The notes beneath the pieces were generated by a model, which worked only from the letters and a program-made list of their open reading frames with translations, was not told the origin of the DNA and ran no database searches. A stretch of 64,000 nt of DNA from Nostoc parmelioides FACHB-3921 (GTDB taxonomy: Bacteria; Cyanobacteriota; Cyanobacteriia; Cyanobacteriales; Nostocaceae): NCBI RefSeq assembly GCF_014696625.1, contig NZ_JACJQL010000006.1, forward strand, positions 1 to 64,000. Direction: 5' to 3'. Positions 1 to 6,747 of the stretch are shown here, piece by piece (within the stretch, counting starts at the first letter, position 1; each line of letters begins with the position of its first letter). A program made the position numbers and the translations under genes.

Positions 1-136
1 TGCAAAGGAACTTATTCACTTTAGTTTTGCGTGATTACATTGTAGAAAATCTTACCCATACTTGTGTTGCTTAGTACACATGAATGAAATTTTTTGTCAA
101 TGCGTAAGTCCTAGTTTTAATACTCATCACAACTTG

Positions 137-172
137 AGGCGGGTTGAAAGTTAGCATTGTTCTGTTTGAAAG
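137..172 (+). repeat. Degenerate CRISPR repeat remnants
   Basis: GCGGGTTGAAAG ends at 150 and a weaker GTTTGAAAG ends at 172. Both resemble the 3' end of type V-K CRISPR repeats (GGTGGGTTGAAAG-like). They lie just before the better-preserved copy at 211-223. The 5' parts of these repeats are not recognisable, so they look like decayed array units rather than a working array. Confidence 0.45.
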
Positions 173-186
173 TCTAATACATTAAA

Positions 187-240
187 ACACTGTTACAGTT
201 ATAAAATTAAGGTGGGTTGAAAGGAGCGCTGCGATCGTAC
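187..240 (+). CRISPR. Delocalised homing guide: repeat plus short spacer against tRNA-Ala
   Basis: GGTGGGTTGAAAG (211-223) is the conserved 3' end of a type V-K repeat. It is followed at once by GAGCGCTGCGATCG (224-237), identical over 14 bases to the sense strand of the tRNA-Ala gene (427 down to 414). In the tRNA the match is preceded by GTA (430-428), which fits the GTN PAM known for Cas12k. From PAM to the element end are 54 bases. Self-homing guides of this kind outside the main array are known for V-K CASTs; that this one guided the insertion here is inferred. Confidence 0.8.
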
Positions 241-281
241 ACAGAATTAGCTATGTATAGTAACTTGATAAAAAGTTAAAA

Positions 282-373
282 GACAATTAATTTGGCATCG
301 CAGACAGCAGTTTGACAATATGGACATTAATTTGTCAACGCGGACAAGTAATTTGGCAATCGACAATTGTACA
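282..373. repeat. Five TnsB-type end repeats with ~20-bp period
   Basis: Copies of a GACAnnTAATTTGnCA-like motif start at 282, 303, 323, 343 and 362. The last is shortened and merges into the terminal TGTACA. Spacing is 19-21 bp, about two helical turns, so all sites would face the same side of the DNA. This is the expected architecture of a Tn7-family transposon end. Confidence 0.75.
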
Positions 374-375
374 AA

Positions 376-448
376 TGGAGAATAGGGAACTCGAATCCCT
401 GGCCTCTGCGGTGCGATCGCAGCGCTCTACCAACTGAGCTAATTCCCC
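376..448 (-). tRNA. tRNA-Ala (CGC anticodon)
   Basis: The cloverleaf folds fully: acceptor GGGGAAT with ATTCTCC, including the G3:U70 wobble that marks alanine tRNAs, D-arm TAGCTCAGTTGGTAGAGC, anticodon stem CTGCG/CGCAG with loop ATCGCAC, T-arm with GTTCGAGTC-like loop, and discriminator A at 376. CCA is not encoded. The anticodon arm contains a HIP1 octamer GCGATCGC (413-420). The gene is intact although a transposon end lies two bases beyond its 3' end. Confidence 0.93.
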
Positions 449-517
449 TTAGATAGCTGAATGGTAAGTTGATAAAGCTATGCTTACTTAATCAACGTCA
501 TGCTAATAGACAACATT

Positions 518-1246
518 TTAACACTCACTTACAATAGCCTGAAATTCTCCGCCAGAAAATATTTTTTGGACTCGCTCTAGTTCCAAGTCACTCAGGTAAT
601 CGACAGTCCAGTTGCAGCAGCGTTGCAACATATGGAAGGGGTATGTATTGGCTACGCCTACTACCTGCATTTGCGCTCGTTTAGCGGCTGCAATTCCGGC
701 TGGGGTATCTTCAATTGCCAAACATTCTTGGGGTAAGAGGTTTAATTCGGGATATTCTTGATTTAGGCGTTCCACTGCTAGTAAATAACCATCTGGTTTG
801 GGTTTGCTGGTGGTGATGTCGTCCCCTGCAACGATAACTGTGAAATACTCGGCTAGTTTAGCGCGGTTGAGTACTAGTTCTATTTCTTGACGAACCGCAC
901 CGCTCACAATGCCTAAATGAAGATTACGGGAACGCGCTTGATATATCAAGTCTTCTACACCTGGATATATGGGGAGTTTTTCTAATTTTTCCACTTCCAG
1001 CACGTAAGCTTGAGCTTTACTGTTGAGTAACTGAGTTAAAGAATCGTCGCTGACGACTCTACCACGATTTGCTAGCAATTCTTGAAAACAAGCGCGATCG
1101 CTCCTTCCTAAGGAAGCTTGACGCTCTTGCACTTTTTGGGGTTGGAGATTTTCTTGAATGAGAATTTCATCGATCAATTGTAGGTGGATGCGCTCATCAT
1201 TGATGATTACGCCATTGAAATCAAACAGAATTGCCTTTAAACTCAT
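518..1246 (-). CDS. HAD-superfamily hydrolase, beta-phosphoglucomutase-like
   Basis: This 242-residue protein has the HAD layout: motif I near residue 9 (FDFNGVI), a helical cap in residues ~15-90, motif II around SGA (residue ~115), and motif III/IV with SKPKPDGY and IEDTPAGI near residues 148-180. Such enzymes remove or move phosphate on small sugar phosphates in the cytoplasm; the substrate here is unknown. Motif I reads D-F-N instead of D-x-D, so the general acid/base Asp is an Asn, which should limit mutase activity. The start ATG overlaps the stop of the methyltransferase gene (ATGA), so the two are probably translated together. Confidence 0.85.
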   Translation of the reverse strand: MSLKAILFDFNGVIINDERIHLQLIDEILIQENLQPQKVQERQASLGRSDRACFQELLANRGRVVSDDSLTQLLNSKAQAYVLEVEKLEKLPIYPGVEDLIYQARSRNLHLGIVSGAVRQEIELVLNRAKLAEYFTVIVAGDDITTSKPKPDGYLLAVERLNQEYPELNLLPQECLAIEDTPAGIAAAKRAQMQVVGVANTYPFHMLQRCCNWTVDYLSDLELERVQKIFSGGEFQAIVSEC

Positions 1247-2142
1247 GCCACTATGCCAAAAGCTGGAGATTCTAGACCCTCCAAATTATTATTATCTATT
1301 GCTGGCATATATTGTCTGTCTTTTGCTTGGTTAGTATCCGTTCCTAAAATGGGTTTGATACCGCTAGTTACCTGATGTATCAGCCATAAATCTTCTGTCC
1401 GCACTCCTGCAAACCCAGCCGCACCCATCCGCGCATCTAGATTGTCAGCTGCATACTCACGGATGTAAGGCTCCTCAAAAATATCATTCAGCCAATTTAA
1501 CTGACGTAAGCTTTTTTGATTTCCGTCGAGAATTATAACTTGTCCACCCGTTACCAACAGCCGGAAACATTCTTGTAATATTGCCTGGGATACTTCAACG
1601 GGTGTCTCATGGAATAACAAAGCAGCCGTCACTAAATCAAAGGAAGTATCGGGAAAGCTAGTTTTCTCGGCGTTCCCATGTCGCCAATTAATATCTAAAC
1701 CGGAAGTTCTAGTTTTATCCTCCGCCCTCACCAGCATATAAGGTGATAAATCCAAGCCGATCACATCTGCTTGGGGGAAAGCCTGCTTTAACATTAATGT
1801 GGTGGAACCCGTACCACAACCTAAATCAAGTATGCGTCGTGGTTGGACTTTTACCCCATCAATTAAGGCTTGACGTACCAGCGTTTCATTTGGTGGTAGG
1901 ACGTATTCCGTAATTGGATCGTAGGTGACGGCTGCACTAGAATTGAGATATCCCCCCTCAATGCCGTGAAAATTATGGTTGGTGTAGTATGAGGGAATTA
2001 TCACATCTGTTCTACGGAAGCGATCGCTTTCTTTTTCCCAATCGATACTTTGAGCATAACGCCGCCACTTATCTTCATCGATCAAAAACCGGACTACAGG
2101 CGATAAGAAGCTTTCCCAAATTGTCTTTGGACGTGTTGCCAT
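1243..2142 (-). CDS. Class I SAM-dependent methyltransferase
   Basis: The 299-residue product carries the SAM-binding glycine loop LDLGCGTGSTT near residue 105 and an acidic strand end (VIGLDLSP) about 25 residues later, typical of the Methyltransf_11/25 folds. The N-terminal ~85 residues are not part of that fold and look specific to cyanobacterial homologues. The methyl acceptor cannot be named from sequence. It is the first gene of a two-gene unit with the HAD hydrolase, which it overlaps by four bases. Confidence 0.85.
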   Translation of the reverse strand: MATRPKTIWESFLSPVVRFLIDEDKWRRYAQSIDWEKESDRFRRTDVIIPSYYTNHNFHGIEGGYLNSSAAVTYDPITEYVLPPNETLVRQALIDGVKVQPRRILDLGCGTGSTTLMLKQAFPQADVIGLDLSPYMLVRAEDKTRTSGLDINWRHGNAEKTSFPDTSFDLVTAALLFHETPVEVSQAILQECFRLLVTGGQVIILDGNQKSLRQLNWLNDIFEEPYIREYAADNLDARMGAAGFAGVRTEDLWLIHQVTSGIKPILGTDTNQAKDRQYMPAIDNNNLEGLESPAFGIVA

Positions 2143-2315
2143 AAAGTTGAGTTAGGCTCGGTCATTATTCTTTCAAATTCTACTGTAAGCGATGTGAAAC
2201 TTATTTTTGAAACCCCTCTCCATAGCTTGCTACTCTACGAGTTCTCCGTAGGAGTACCCGCAAGGTACTTCTCCCCTGAAACTGTAGAGACGTTGCATAC
2301 AAGAGCAAATCTTAA

Positions 2316-2457
2316 GTAGGGTGTGTTACGGCTATGAAAGAATTTGGGACAAAGAGACAATGAAATCTAGCCGTAACGCACCGTCGCCTGGATGGTGTGT
2401 TAGGCGCTGAGATAGTCATTCTGTGGCAAATTATATTGAAAATAAGCTCCTAACACA
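2316..2457 (+). repeat. MITE-like dispersed repeat, copy 1 (right end decayed)
   Basis: The left end GTAGGGTGTGTTA and the following ~120 bases match the element at 36318-36466, including an internal block with TAGCCGTAACGCACCG. At the right end only TAACACA of the terminal inverted repeat remains before a different repeat begins. No coding capacity. Confidence 0.75.
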
Positions 2458-2459
2458 AC

Positions 2460-2500
2460 GCCAGTTGCTACAACGGAGGGAACCTCCGCAACGCACTGGC
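2460..2500. repeat. Imperfect hairpin repeat
   Basis: GCCAGTTGC..CAACGGAGG is followed by CCTCCGCAACGCACTGGC, giving a long stem with a three-base GAA loop. This looks like one of the palindromic repeats that are common in Nostoc spacers. It abuts the decayed end of the MITE-like copy. Confidence 0.6.
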
Positions 2501-2541
2501 TCCCTTACAAAAATTTTATTTTTACTTTTAGGCTATTTAAG

Positions 2542-2564
2542 CCCCTCTCCGCGTCGGAGAGGGG
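2542..2564. repeat. Perfect hairpin between gene units
   Basis: CCCCTCTCCG, loop CGT, CGGAGAGGGG form a 10-bp perfect stem. There is no run of T beyond it, so it is a repeat hairpin rather than a clear terminator. Confidence 0.6.
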
Positions 2565-2668
2565 TTTGGGGAGAGGTCACCAAACTCACGTCCATTTAGG
2601 GAAGCAAACTTTGAATAACAGAAAAATTGTGCTTTTTTACCAAACATCCCTTGACACTCAAATCCAAT

Positions 2669-2718
2669 TATATTACAAATGTAATATATGTATTTTACAA
2701 ATAAAAAAATGTAATATA
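2669..2718 (+). promoter_or_regulatory. Operator-like dyad upstream of rtcB
   Basis: TATATTACA, two central As, TGTAATATA form a perfect 20-bp dyad (2669-2688), and a third half-site TGTAATATA follows at 2710-2718. The core TACAAATGTA fits the TACAnnTGTA operator of BlaI/CopY-family repressors. The position 50-100 bases before the rtcB start suits promoter control. The cognate regulator is not in the window. Confidence 0.5.
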
Positions 2719-2765
2719 TCCTAATTTTTAATTTTCCTTCCTATAACAAATTATCAATTAAAAAT

Positions 2766-3947
2766 ATGCCCTACGAAAAGTTAGAAATTAAAACACAAGC
2801 ACCTGTATTATCTTGGGCGAATCATGAACTAGGTTCAGAAGAAACCAAGATGGCAAAAAACGTGGCATCCCTACCATTTGTATTTAAACACGTAGCATTA
2901 ATGCCCGATGTTCATTTAGGAAAAGGTGCTTTAGTTGGTTCTGTAATTGCGACTAAAGAAGCAATCATTCCTGCGGCGGTGGGTGTAGATATTGGTTGCG
3001 GTATGAGTGCAATTAAAACACCATTTACAGGTGAACAGTTAGAAGGGAAACTCAAGAAAATTCGCCTAGATATCGAAGCCGCTATTCCCACAGGTTTTAA
3101 TGAAAATAAAGAAGTAGAAAAATCTGTGGCTAACTGGCAACGTTGGCGCGATTTTTCAGACTTACATTCTGGTGTCCAAGACCTACAAACTAAAGCCATG
3201 AGACAAATGGGTTCTTTAGGTGGTGGGAATCACTTCTTAGAAGTTTGTTTGGACACAGAAAACCAAGTTTGGTTAATGCTGCACTCTGGTTCACGGAATA
3301 TCGGCAATCAACTGGCTCAATGTCATATTAGTACAGCAAAAGAATTAGCAAAACTAGCAGGTAATCATTTACCTGATCCTGATTTGGCTTATTTTATCGC
3401 TGGTACACCAGAATTTAAAGCATACTGGAACGATTTACAATGGGCGCAAGATTATGCCCGTGTTAACCGTGATGTGATGATGGCGCGTTTTAAACGCATC
3501 GTTGAAAAACATCTTGCTGGTGGCAAATTAACTAAACCTTTGTTACAGGTAAATTGTCATCATAACTATGCTGAAAAAGAAGTACATTTTGATGAAGATG
3601 TATATGTAACTCGTAAAGGTGCAGTCCGCGCCCAAACAGAAGATTATGGCATTATTCCTGGTTCAATGGGAGCAAAATCTTTCATTGTTAAAGGTAAAGG
3701 TAACGCCCATAGTTTTTGTTCTTGCTCTCACGGTGCTGGTCGTTTATTGTCGAGAAGTAAAGCCAAAAATGTTTATACGCTTGATGATTTGATTGAGCAA
3801 ACCAAGGGCGTAGAATGCCGTAAAGATACTGGTGTTTTAGATGAAATTCCTGGTGCTTATAAACCCATTGATCAAGTGATGGAAAATCAAGCAGACTTAG
3901 TTGAAGTTGTCGCTACACTCAAGCAAGTTGTTTGTGTGAAAGGCTGA
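2766..3947 (+). CDS. rtcB: RNA-splicing ligase RtcB
   Basis: RtcB joins RNA 2',3'-cyclic phosphate (or 3'-phosphate) ends to 5'-hydroxyl ends using GTP and Mn2+. The 393-residue length fits the family. Metal ligands are visible: Asp75 and Cys78 in VDIGCGM, the GGGNHF block near residue 155, and His173 in LHSGSR. His322 in SHGAGR is the residue that becomes GMP-linked. No archease gene or RtcR regulator is adjacent; instead an operator-like dyad lies upstream. The start at 2766 leaves no excess N-terminal sequence. Confidence 0.95.
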   Translation: MPYEKLEIKTQAPVLSWANHELGSEETKMAKNVASLPFVFKHVALMPDVHLGKGALVGSVIATKEAIIPAAVGVDIGCGMSAIKTPFTGEQLEGKLKKIRLDIEAAIPTGFNENKEVEKSVANWQRWRDFSDLHSGVQDLQTKAMRQMGSLGGGNHFLEVCLDTENQVWLMLHSGSRNIGNQLAQCHISTAKELAKLAGNHLPDPDLAYFIAGTPEFKAYWNDLQWAQDYARVNRDVMMARFKRIVEKHLAGGKLTKPLLQVNCHHNYAEKEVHFDEDVYVTRKGAVRAQTEDYGIIPGSMGAKSFIVKGKGNAHSFCSCSHGAGRLLSRSKAKNVYTLDDLIEQTKGVECRKDTGVLDEIPGAYKPIDQVMENQADLVEVVATLKQVVCVKG

Positions 3948-4021
3948 GGGGGAATAAATTAATTCAAAATAAAAATTTATCAGCAAAAAATTGTAGGTTG
4001 GGTGGAGGCTTTGCGAAGCTG

Positions 4022-4492
4022 ATGAAAATACGATTATTTCATCTACAAGATACGGAACAGATAGCACTTTTGTTCCACCAAACAGTACGTGAAGTTAATA
4101 TCAGGGACTACTCGAATAATCAAGTGAGAGCATGGGCCCCAGATAATATTCATTTTAGGGACTGGGCAAAAATTTGTTCAGAACGATTTACTTACGTTGC
4201 TGATGACCAAGGAGTGATTGCAGGTTTTGGCGAGTTAGAGTTAAACGGACATATAGACTGCTTCTACTGCCATAAAAATTATCTAGGAATGGGTGTGGGT
4301 AGGAAAATTTATTCGGCAATTGAGACTAAAGCTGATGAATTAGGAATTAGTCGCTTGTACACCGAAGCCAGCATTACTGCTAAGTCGTTTTTCCTGCATA
4401 TGGGGTTCTCAATTATCAGAGAACAGCAGGTGGAACGTAGAGGAGAATATTTTGTAAATTTCGCAATGGAGAAGTTTTTAATCCATAGCTGA
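4022..4492 (+). CDS. GNAT-family N-acetyltransferase
   Basis: The product of about 156 residues has the GNAT acetyl-CoA loop in the form GMGVGRKIYSAIE, with the preceding strand YCHKNYL and a C-terminal SITAKSFFLHMGF block where the pantetheine and substrate are held. The open frame runs upstream to 3932 inside rtcB, but the ATG at 4022 is where the family homology begins (MKIRLFHLQD). The acetyl acceptor is unknown. It lies 74 bases behind rtcB on the same strand, so cotranscription is possible. Confidence 0.8.
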   Translation: MKIRLFHLQDTEQIALLFHQTVREVNIRDYSNNQVRAWAPDNIHFRDWAKICSERFTYVADDQGVIAGFGELELNGHIDCFYCHKNYLGMGVGRKIYSAIETKADELGISRLYTEASITAKSFFLHMGFSIIREQQVERRGEYFVNFAMEKFLIHS

Positions 4493-4550
4493 TTAACTGG
4501 TTATTGAATGCTCATTTTTTGGGCATTGCTTTATCAAAAACATGGTTTAT

Positions 4551-5078
4551 CTATTTTTCAGACATTTCCTGTTCCAAATACTGCTTGTAACCTAGTTGTT
4601 CTAACTTTGCTTGCTTGGTCATTACTGATTCAGATAGGTTTTGACGGTATAATTGGACTTTAGTTAATAATTCTGGCTGTTGAGTAGCGAGGATTTGCAC
4701 AGCCAATAGTCCAGCATTTTTGGCGTTACCGATCGCCACCGTAGCCACAGGAATACCCCCAGGCATCTGTACAATTGAATATAAAGAATCCACACCTTGT
4801 AAGTTTCGTGTAGCAACTGGCACACCAATTACTGGTAGAGGAGTTAAAGATGCTACCATGCCAGGAAGATGGGCTGCACCACCAGCACCAGCAATAATCA
4901 CCTTAATACCCCGATAGTGGGCGGTTTGGGCATATTCCACCATCCGTTCTGGGGTGCGATGGGCAGAAACGATCGCCACTTCATTTTCTACCCCAAATTC
5001 CTCACAAATAGCGATCGCCTCTTTCATCGTGGGCAAATCTGAATCGCTACCCATAATAATGCCAACTAAGGGAGCCAT
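4551..5078 (-). CDS. purE: N5-carboxyaminoimidazole ribonucleotide mutase PurE
   Basis: PurE moves the carboxyl group of N5-CAIR to give CAIR in purine synthesis. The 175-residue length and the signature GSDSDLPTM near residue 10 and SAHRTPERM near residue 40 (with the catalytic His) identify the class I enzyme. The GGAAHLPGM block follows. It is convergent with the GNAT gene and divergent from nagA; no other pur gene is near. Confidence 0.95.
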   Translation of the reverse strand: MAPLVGIIMGSDSDLPTMKEAIAICEEFGVENEVAIVSAHRTPERMVEYAQTAHYRGIKVIIAGAGGAAHLPGMVASLTPLPVIGVPVATRNLQGVDSLYSIVQMPGGIPVATVAIGNAKNAGLLAVQILATQQPELLTKVQLYRQNLSESVMTKQAKLEQLGYKQYLEQEMSEK

Positions 5079-5201
5079 AATAATTCAAAATTCAAAATTC
5101 AAAATTTTTACCCACAATAAAGCTGTGGGTGCAATTATCATCTCACATAGAGTTACTATTCAACGAATGAGGGGATAGGGGAAACGAAAGGGGGGTAACT
5201 T

Positions 5202-6401
5202 ATGAGCAATTACAAATTAACAATTACCGATTACCAATTACCGACTACCATACACAAACCTACAAATATTATTAATGCTAGAGTTCCTGGCTACCAAGAT
5301 TTGCAGATGCTTGTGGTGAATCAAGCGGGCATAATTGAACAAATATTGCCGATGAGGGCTGGATTTAACAGAGTTGGGTCACCAGATTTACAAATTATAG
5401 ATGTGGCTGGAGATTGGATTACTTTGGGTGGCGTTGATTTGCAAATTAACGGTGCTTTGGGCTTGGCGTTTCCTGATTTGGCGGCTGAGAATGCCTATTT
5501 ATTAGAGAAAATTTGCCAATTTTTATGGAATGTGGGAGTAGATGGATTTTTACCCACACTAGTAACAACTTCAGTGGAAAATATTCAGCGATCGCTTGCT
5601 GTTATTGCTGATTTTATCTCTACCACACAACCTGGTTCCCAGATTTTAGGCGTACATCTAGAAGGCCCCTTCTTAAACTATCAAAAGCGGGGCGCTCACC
5701 CAGCCGAGTATTTATTACCTCTGACAATAGAAGAAGTCCAACGGGTTTTGGGAGATTACGCCCATATTGTTAAAGTCATCACCTTAGCGCCAGAGTTAGA
5801 TCCTACGGGAGAAGTCATCCCATATTTACGTTCTTTAGGAATCACGGTTAGTTTAGGACATTCTCAGGCAACGGCTAACCAAGCCCAAAATGCTTTTGCA
5901 TTGGGTGCAACAATGGTAACTCATGCCTTCAATGCCATGCCTCCCTTACATCACCGCGAACCCGGACTCTTAGGGGCAGCTATGACCAATCCTCATGTCA
6001 TGTGTGGTTTTATTGCCGATGGTCAGCACGTTTCGCCCATCATATTGCAAATCCTTCTCCGTACCACTCCAGGGTTATTTCTCGTTAGTGATGCCCTCGC
6101 GCCTTTGGGGCTACCAGATGGAGTGTATCCTTGGGACAGTCGGCAAATAGAAGTTCAAGGAGGTACTGCACGGCTACCAGATGGCACATTATCAGGCACA
6201 ACCTTACCTTTATTGGTAGGGGTGGAAAACTTAGTGAATTGGGAAATTTGCGATGTGGAAACTGCCCTGGTACTTGCTACTGATGCCCCAAGAAAGGCGA
6301 TTGGTTTGTCAGGAATGATACCGGGTCAACCTGGGAATTTATTACGCTGGCATTGGGATAGTCATGGAAAAAAACTTACATGGCAGCGATTGTTCAGCTA
6401 A
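5202..6401 (+). CDS. nagA: N-acetylglucosamine-6-phosphate deacetylase NagA
   Basis: The enzyme deacetylates GlcNAc-6-phosphate during amino-sugar and cell-wall recycling. The amidohydrolase pattern is clear: GVHLEGPFLN with the metal-binding Glu, SLGHSQATA and VTHAFNAMPPLHHREPG with metal-binding His residues, and the catalytic Asp in LVSDALAPLG. The first ~15 codons are made of an AATTACC-type spacer repeat and look unlike the family; homology starts around residue 20. No better ATG lies between, so this start may reflect capture of repeat DNA. Confidence 0.88.
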   Translation: MSNYKLTITDYQLPTTIHKPTNIINARVPGYQDLQMLVVNQAGIIEQILPMRAGFNRVGSPDLQIIDVAGDWITLGGVDLQINGALGLAFPDLAAENAYLLEKICQFLWNVGVDGFLPTLVTTSVENIQRSLAVIADFISTTQPGSQILGVHLEGPFLNYQKRGAHPAEYLLPLTIEEVQRVLGDYAHIVKVITLAPELDPTGEVIPYLRSLGITVSLGHSQATANQAQNAFALGATMVTHAFNAMPPLHHREPGLLGAAMTNPHVMCGFIADGQHVSPIILQILLRTTPGLFLVSDALAPLGLPDGVYPWDSRQIEVQGGTARLPDGTLSGTTLPLLVGVENLVNWEICDVETALVLATDAPRKAIGLSGMIPGQPGNLLRWHWDSHGKKLTWQRLFS

Positions 6402-6431
6402 AGGAAAGCCAATATTGATGGCGAATTGCTT

Positions 6432-6743
6432 TTATAAAGAGGCAACGCATTTTACAGAGCGAATTTCCATCACATCGGAGATATAACAAGTACCGCCAAA
6501 TTTATTGAGCAGGGGTTTGATATTTTCTGCTACTGGTTTGATATACTCTGGCTGACAAAACGCAATAATATAAACGTTATCGAGCATTGTCATATCTAAA
6601 TCTTCTGTCGTTCCCCGTAATCCCTTACCCGCAACATTCCGGATGACGGCATGACCATACACTCCAGATTTGTCTAAACTTTCTAAGATTTTGCTCAATT
6701 CAAAGGCATTAGCAATAATTTCTATCTTTTTCACTAGCTGCAT
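6432..6743 (-). CDS. sbtB: PII-like signalling protein SbtB
   Basis: The 103-residue protein is a PII-like trimer subunit that binds adenine nucleotides (cAMP, AMP, ADP, ATP) and regulates the bicarbonate transporter SbtA. The start chosen is the ATG at 6743, preceded by a strong GGAGGTAA that overlaps the sbtA stop codon; longer frames start inside sbtA. The GHAVIRNVAGKG block corresponds to the T-loop region. The tail ends CVASL and lacks the C-terminal CGPxGC redox loop known in some SbtB proteins. Confidence 0.9.
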   Translation of the reverse strand: MQLVKKIEIIANAFELSKILESLDKSGVYGHAVIRNVAGKGLRGTTEDLDMTMLDNVYIIAFCQPEYIKPVAENIKPLLNKFGGTCYISDVMEIRSVKCVASL

Positions 6744-6747
6744 ATTA

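Larger units (their letters stand above)
1..373. mobile_element. Terminus of a Tn7-like CRISPR-associated transposon (type V-K style), partial
   Basis: The element enters from beyond the left edge and ends at base 373 with TGTACA, the terminal sequence of cyanobacterial Tn7-like CAST elements. Inside the end lie five spaced repeats of a GACA..TTTG.CA pattern (282-373), as expected of TnsB binding sites, and a CRISPR-like repeat with a spacer that matches the neighbouring tRNA-Ala gene. The transposase genes, Cas12k and tracrRNA are not in the window, so the type is inferred from the end structure and the guide. No coding gene is visible in 1-373. The five bases outside the end (374-378, AATGG) would be the expected target-site duplication. 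Confidence 0.8.
2143..2765. other. Repeat-rich spacer upstream of rtcB
   Basis: This 623-base spacer holds hairpin-forming material rather than genes: a MITE-like copy at 2316-2457, a hairpin around 2460-2500, a perfect CCCCTCTCCG/CGGAGAGGGG hairpin at 2542-2564, and an operator-like dyad at 2669-2688 just before rtcB. It separates two divergent transcription units. Confidence 0.7.
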
